A stretch of DNA of 28,961 bases. Source: Tissierellia bacterium (GTDB lineage: Bacteria > Bacillota_A > Clostridia > Tissierellales > Peptoniphilaceae). The stretch lies in assembly GCA_012513395.1 (NCBI GenBank), contig JAAZCH010000215.1, forward strand, positions 1 to 28,961, written 5' to 3'. The notes beneath the pieces are model-generated. The model searched no databases, was not told where the DNA came from, and was given only the letters and a program-made list of their open reading frames with translations. The position numbers and the translations under genes were made by a program. Positions 26,350 through 28,961 of this stretch are shown piece after piece (within the stretch, counting starts at the first letter, position 1; each line of letters starts with the position of its first letter).

Positions 26350-27036
26350 ATGATTAGAAAAGATTATATTCCAAATACAAATTATATAATATATCAATAT
26401 CCAGGACGATTTTCCTTTGGGACTGACAGCTTGATGCTTTTAAAATTTTCAAAAGCAAAAGGGGTAGTGGTTGATTTTGGATGTGGAACTGGGGCTTTAA
26501 GTTTAGGCTTGGCAGCTAAGGATGTTGTTGAAAAAATATATGCAGTGGATATTCAATCAGAAGTTTTAGATTTATTGAAACTATCCATTGAAGAAAATCA
26601 ATTGAATGAACGAGTGATTCCAATACTGTCAGACGTTAAAAGTTTTTCGAAAAATTATATTGAAAGACCAAATAGCATTATAATGAATCCGCCTTATTTT
26701 GAAAATGACATTGAAAACAAAATAGAAAATCATAGACTATCTAGACATCATGAAAGTATAGAAGAATGGATAGCAGCTGCATCAAAAATGATTCCCACCA
26801 AAGGCACCCTTGAGTTAGTATATAGACCTGAAAGGATTGCATCACTTATAGAATTTATGAAAAAGTATAAAATTGAACCCAAAACGATTCAATTCGTAAG
26901 AACCAATCCCAAATCTTTAGCTAAATCTGTACTAGTTCGTGGCGCAAAAGATGGAGGAGTTGGACTTAATGTGATGCCGGATATAATTACACACAATGAT
27001 GATGGAACCATGAGAAATTGGGACTTAGATTTTTAA
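26350..27036 (+). CDS. tRNA1(Val) (adenine(37)-N6)-methyltransferase-like protein
   Basis: A 228-residue SAM-dependent N6-adenine methyltransferase of the TrmN6/YabB family. It has the N-terminal FSFGTDSLML signature, motif I VVDFGCGTGALSLGL (40-54), and the catalytic NPPY at 113-116 (IIMNPPYFEND). The family modifies A37 of tRNA-Val in enterobacteria; the exact tRNA in Firmicutes is uncertain. ATG 26350 has tagg about 6 nt upstream, a modest site. It is 21 nt after the NTF2-like gene. Confidence 0.88.
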   Translation: MIRKDYIPNTNYIIYQYPGRFSFGTDSLMLLKFSKAKGVVVDFGCGTGALSLGLAAKDVVEKIYAVDIQSEVLDLLKLSIEENQLNERVIPILSDVKSFSKNYIERPNSIIMNPPYFENDIENKIENHRLSRHHESIEEWIAAASKMIPTKGTLELVYRPERIASLIEFMKKYKIEPKTIQFVRTNPKSLAKSVLVRGAKDGGVGLNVMPDIITHNDDGTMRNWDLDF

Positions 27037-27045
27037 GTGAAAGCT

Positions 27046-27076
27046 TTGAAAATCCTTATGATTTAAATTTTATATA
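27046..27076 (+). promoter_or_regulatory. possible promoter for the glycerophosphodiesterase gene
   Basis: TTGAAA (27046-27051) and TATATA (27071-27076) have a long 19-bp spacer within the 79-nt gap before 27116. The gap is very A/T-rich, so this could be chance. No terminator hairpin is visible in the gap. Confidence 0.25.
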
Positions 27077-27115
27077 TTATGTTAAAATGGTTTTATAGAA
27101 TCACAAGGAGATAAT

Positions 27116-28951
27116 ATGAAGTTTAAGAAATATAAAAATGCTGTATTTGGACATTTTAATAGACAAAAGCAAAACATCGGAGAAATTATAGAGTTTGAAT
27201 TATTTTATCGCTTTTTGGCTATGATATTAGCTCAACCGGTGGTTAGCTTTCTTTTTCATAATATTAAAAAAGCTTCAAATATGCCTTATTTTAATTTTGA
27301 AGCTTTAAAGAGTTTGACAAATAAGCCAAGTGTATTAATTTGGGTATTTTTTATTGTCCTTTGGATGGTGTTATTTGCATCAATAGAAATTTCTGGGATA
27401 TTGATGATAAGTTACAGCAAGAAGGATACAAAGCGACTTAGCTTTCATGATCTTATTAAAGAAATTGGGTATGATATGTTGCGTTTGATTAAATTCAGAA
27501 ATCTTCCCATGGTCTTTTGGATATTTTTTTCCTTCATATTTACAGGAAATATTTCTACATTTTTAAAACCTATTTCCATACCGAATTTTATTCTAATCGG
27601 CATTGAAGAGCGTGATTTATACATTTTTATTTATATGATGTTCAATATTTGGATTTTGCAACTTTATATTAAGCGCTCATTTATTTTTATTATATTTTTC
27701 CAAGAAAATTTGGACTACAAGGAAGCTTTATCTAAAGCTAAAAAAGTTATAAAGGGAAACTTTTTTAAGGTCCTTCTTTTGCTTTTTCTTAATGGAACAT
27801 TCTTAACTATTGTTACAGATTTAAGCGTAACGTTAATAACAATAATTTCCCAAAGTATAGTAATGAGTTTGGAGAACAATTGGTTTTTGCCTGTATTTTT
27901 GGCTATTTATAGAATTACAATGACCTCCCTTCCATTTTTTAAATCAGTTATAGTTGTGGCAGGGAATTTACTTGTATTGCAAAGTCTTTATGATTATTAT
28001 GCCAAAAAGAATAATATTGAAATAATGCCTCGAAAGAAAATCTTGCCAAATCCACGATATAGAGATAGCTTTTTAAAAAACAAAAGAAAAATTATTATAT
28101 TTGGACTGTGTATATATTTAATATTCTTTAGTTTTATCTTGTATAATTCATTGATTGAGGGTGTGGATTTAGGTAGCAATGTCGTCCAAATTACAGGCCA
28201 CAGAGGAAATGGAAATTATAATCCAGAAAATATCATTCCAGCCATGGAACAGGCATTTTTATCGGGTGCAGATTATGTTGAGCTAGATGTGCAACTCACT
28301 AAGGACAAGGTGCCAATTTTATTACATGATAAAACTTTTAGAAGAACCACAGGAGTAAATAAAACTCCCTCTGAGATGACTTTTGAAGAAGTAAAAAAAC
28401 TAGATGGCGGAGAATATATGAGCGATGAGTTTAAAGGCGCAAATATACCTTCCCTAGAAGAGGTAATCAAAACATTTCGGGGACGTATGAAACTGAATAT
28501 AGAACTAAAACCATATGGGGAAGATCCGAAAGAGTTATCCCGAGTCGTTGCAAAAGTGATAAAGGACAATCATTTTGAAAACCAATGTATAATCACATCC
28601 CTAAACAAGGAATGCTTAGAAGAAGTTAGACGTGTCGCTCCTGATTTGGAGATTGGCTATATTGACATTTTCTTCAGCGGAGATTTAGATAAACTAGGTG
28701 ATTATAATGCAATAATTCTAGAAGAGTCATTTGTAACATCTGAGTTAATTATGACTGCCCATGCCCAAGGAAGACGAGTTTTTGTTTGGACAGTTAACGA
28801 TCCTAACTCCATGGATAAATTAATTAGAATGGGAGTAGACAATATAATAACTGACCAAGTGGCTGTGGCTTTGTCACAACGCAGTTATTTCGAAGGAACT
28901 TCCACAACCTTAAAGACGATACAAAAACTGATGCCTAATTTGTGGAAGTAA
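27116..28951 (+). CDS. membrane-anchored glycerophosphodiester phosphodiesterase
   Basis: A 611-residue protein. Residues 1 to about 345 carry about seven hydrophobic segments typical of the GDPD-associated membrane domain, with the last helix at about 325-345. Residues about 357-600 are a GDPD TIM-barrel, likely extracellular. Catalytic motifs are His362-Arg363 (GHRGNGNYNPEN), Glu389/Asp391 (VELDVQL), His404 (LLHD), and NIELKP, followed by WTVNDP near the C-terminus. It hydrolyses glycerophosphodiesters to glycerol-3-phosphate, from phospholipid or lipoteichoic-acid breakdown. ATG 27116 has aaggag 6 nt upstream. The gene is complete, ending 10 nt before the window edge. Confidence 0.92.
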   Translation: MKFKKYKNAVFGHFNRQKQNIGEIIEFELFYRFLAMILAQPVVSFLFHNIKKASNMPYFNFEALKSLTNKPSVLIWVFFIVLWMVLFASIEISGILMISYSKKDTKRLSFHDLIKEIGYDMLRLIKFRNLPMVFWIFFSFIFTGNISTFLKPISIPNFILIGIEERDLYIFIYMMFNIWILQLYIKRSFIFIIFFQENLDYKEALSKAKKVIKGNFFKVLLLLFLNGTFLTIVTDLSVTLITIISQSIVMSLENNWFLPVFLAIYRITMTSLPFFKSVIVVAGNLLVLQSLYDYYAKKNNIEIMPRKKILPNPRYRDSFLKNKRKIIIFGLCIYLIFFSFILYNSLIEGVDLGSNVVQITGHRGNGNYNPENIIPAMEQAFLSGADYVELDVQLTKDKVPILLHDKTFRRTTGVNKTPSEMTFEEVKKLDGGEYMSDEFKGANIPSLEEVIKTFRGRMKLNIELKPYGEDPKELSRVVAKVIKDNHFENQCIITSLNKECLEEVRRVAPDLEIGYIDIFFSGDLDKLGDYNAIILEESFVTSELIMTAHAQGRRVFVWTVNDPNSMDKLIRMGVDNIITDQVAVALSQRSYFEGTSTTLKTIQKLMPNLWK

Positions 28952-28961
28952 AATTCTATTG

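Noticed and set aside
1..28961. Defence system, prophage, transposon, CRISPR array, tRNA or rRNA genes
   Set aside because: Reading through both strands gave no transposase, integrase, restriction, toxin-antitoxin or repeat-spacer pattern and no cloverleaf or rRNA-like sequence. The window is core chromosomal DNA with conserved synteny.

Overview
The window is about 29 kb of gene-dense, low-GC DNA (roughly one third G+C by eye; heavy use of AGA, ATA and AAA codons; strong Shine-Dalgarno sites; several TTG and GTG starts). Every gene is on the + strand. Gene content and order point to an anaerobic Firmicute of the Clostridia/Tissierellia type, possibly a non-sporulating Peptoniphilaceae-like lineage. 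This is inferred from gene families and synteny, not from a database search. I see no rRNA, tRNA, CRISPR array, insertion sequence or phage gene. The largest non-coding gaps are 1607-1781 and 20603-20796, so no gene-free stretch exceeds 300 bases.

Layout. (1) 1-1606: the 3' part of a phenylacetate-CoA ligase gene and a tandem-ACT protein gene, closed by a good terminator. (2) 1782-4723: a membrane-remodelling operon with an NfeD-type membrane protease, the flotillin FloA and an uncharacterised acidic membrane-anchored protein, followed by a terminator. (3) 4851-20602: one long, almost gapless housekeeping block: phoH, pgpH, ybeY, a dgkA-PAP2 fusion, era, recO, glyQ, glyS, an HTH-CBS repressor, the PPDK regulator, a dGTPase, dnaG, rpoD, trmK and a NIF3 gene. 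It closely follows the Bacillus subtilis yqfA-yqfO region, but lacks the sporulation genes yqfC/yqfD and cdd, and has the dGTPase gene between ppsR and dnaG. It links RNA maturation, recombination, replication priming, the primary sigma factor and tRNA charging. (4) 20797-25731: one very large purine gene encoding a PurD-PurL fusion, alone with its own promoter. (5) 25789-28951: two small genes (DUF6440-like and NTF2-like), a tRNA adenine methyltransferase gene, and a membrane-anchored glycerophosphodiester phosphodiesterase gene.

The most unusual object is the 1644-residue PurD-PurL protein. GAR synthetase (step 2 of purine synthesis) is joined with almost no linker to a large-type FGAM synthetase (step 4). 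The C-terminal glutaminase domain keeps its overall fold signature but has lost its catalytic Cys (Gly at 1495) and catalytic His (Asn at 1614), along with several neighbouring conserved residues. The synthetase half looks intact. The simplest reading is an FGAM synthase that uses free ammonia, or ammonia from another protein, which would suit an ammonia-rich amino-acid-fermenting lifestyle. That last step is inference.

Other points worth a look are a likely ATA start codon for the dGTPase, an in-frame undecaprenol/diacylglycerol kinase-PAP2 phosphatase fusion, and the unknown partner of NfeD/FloA.
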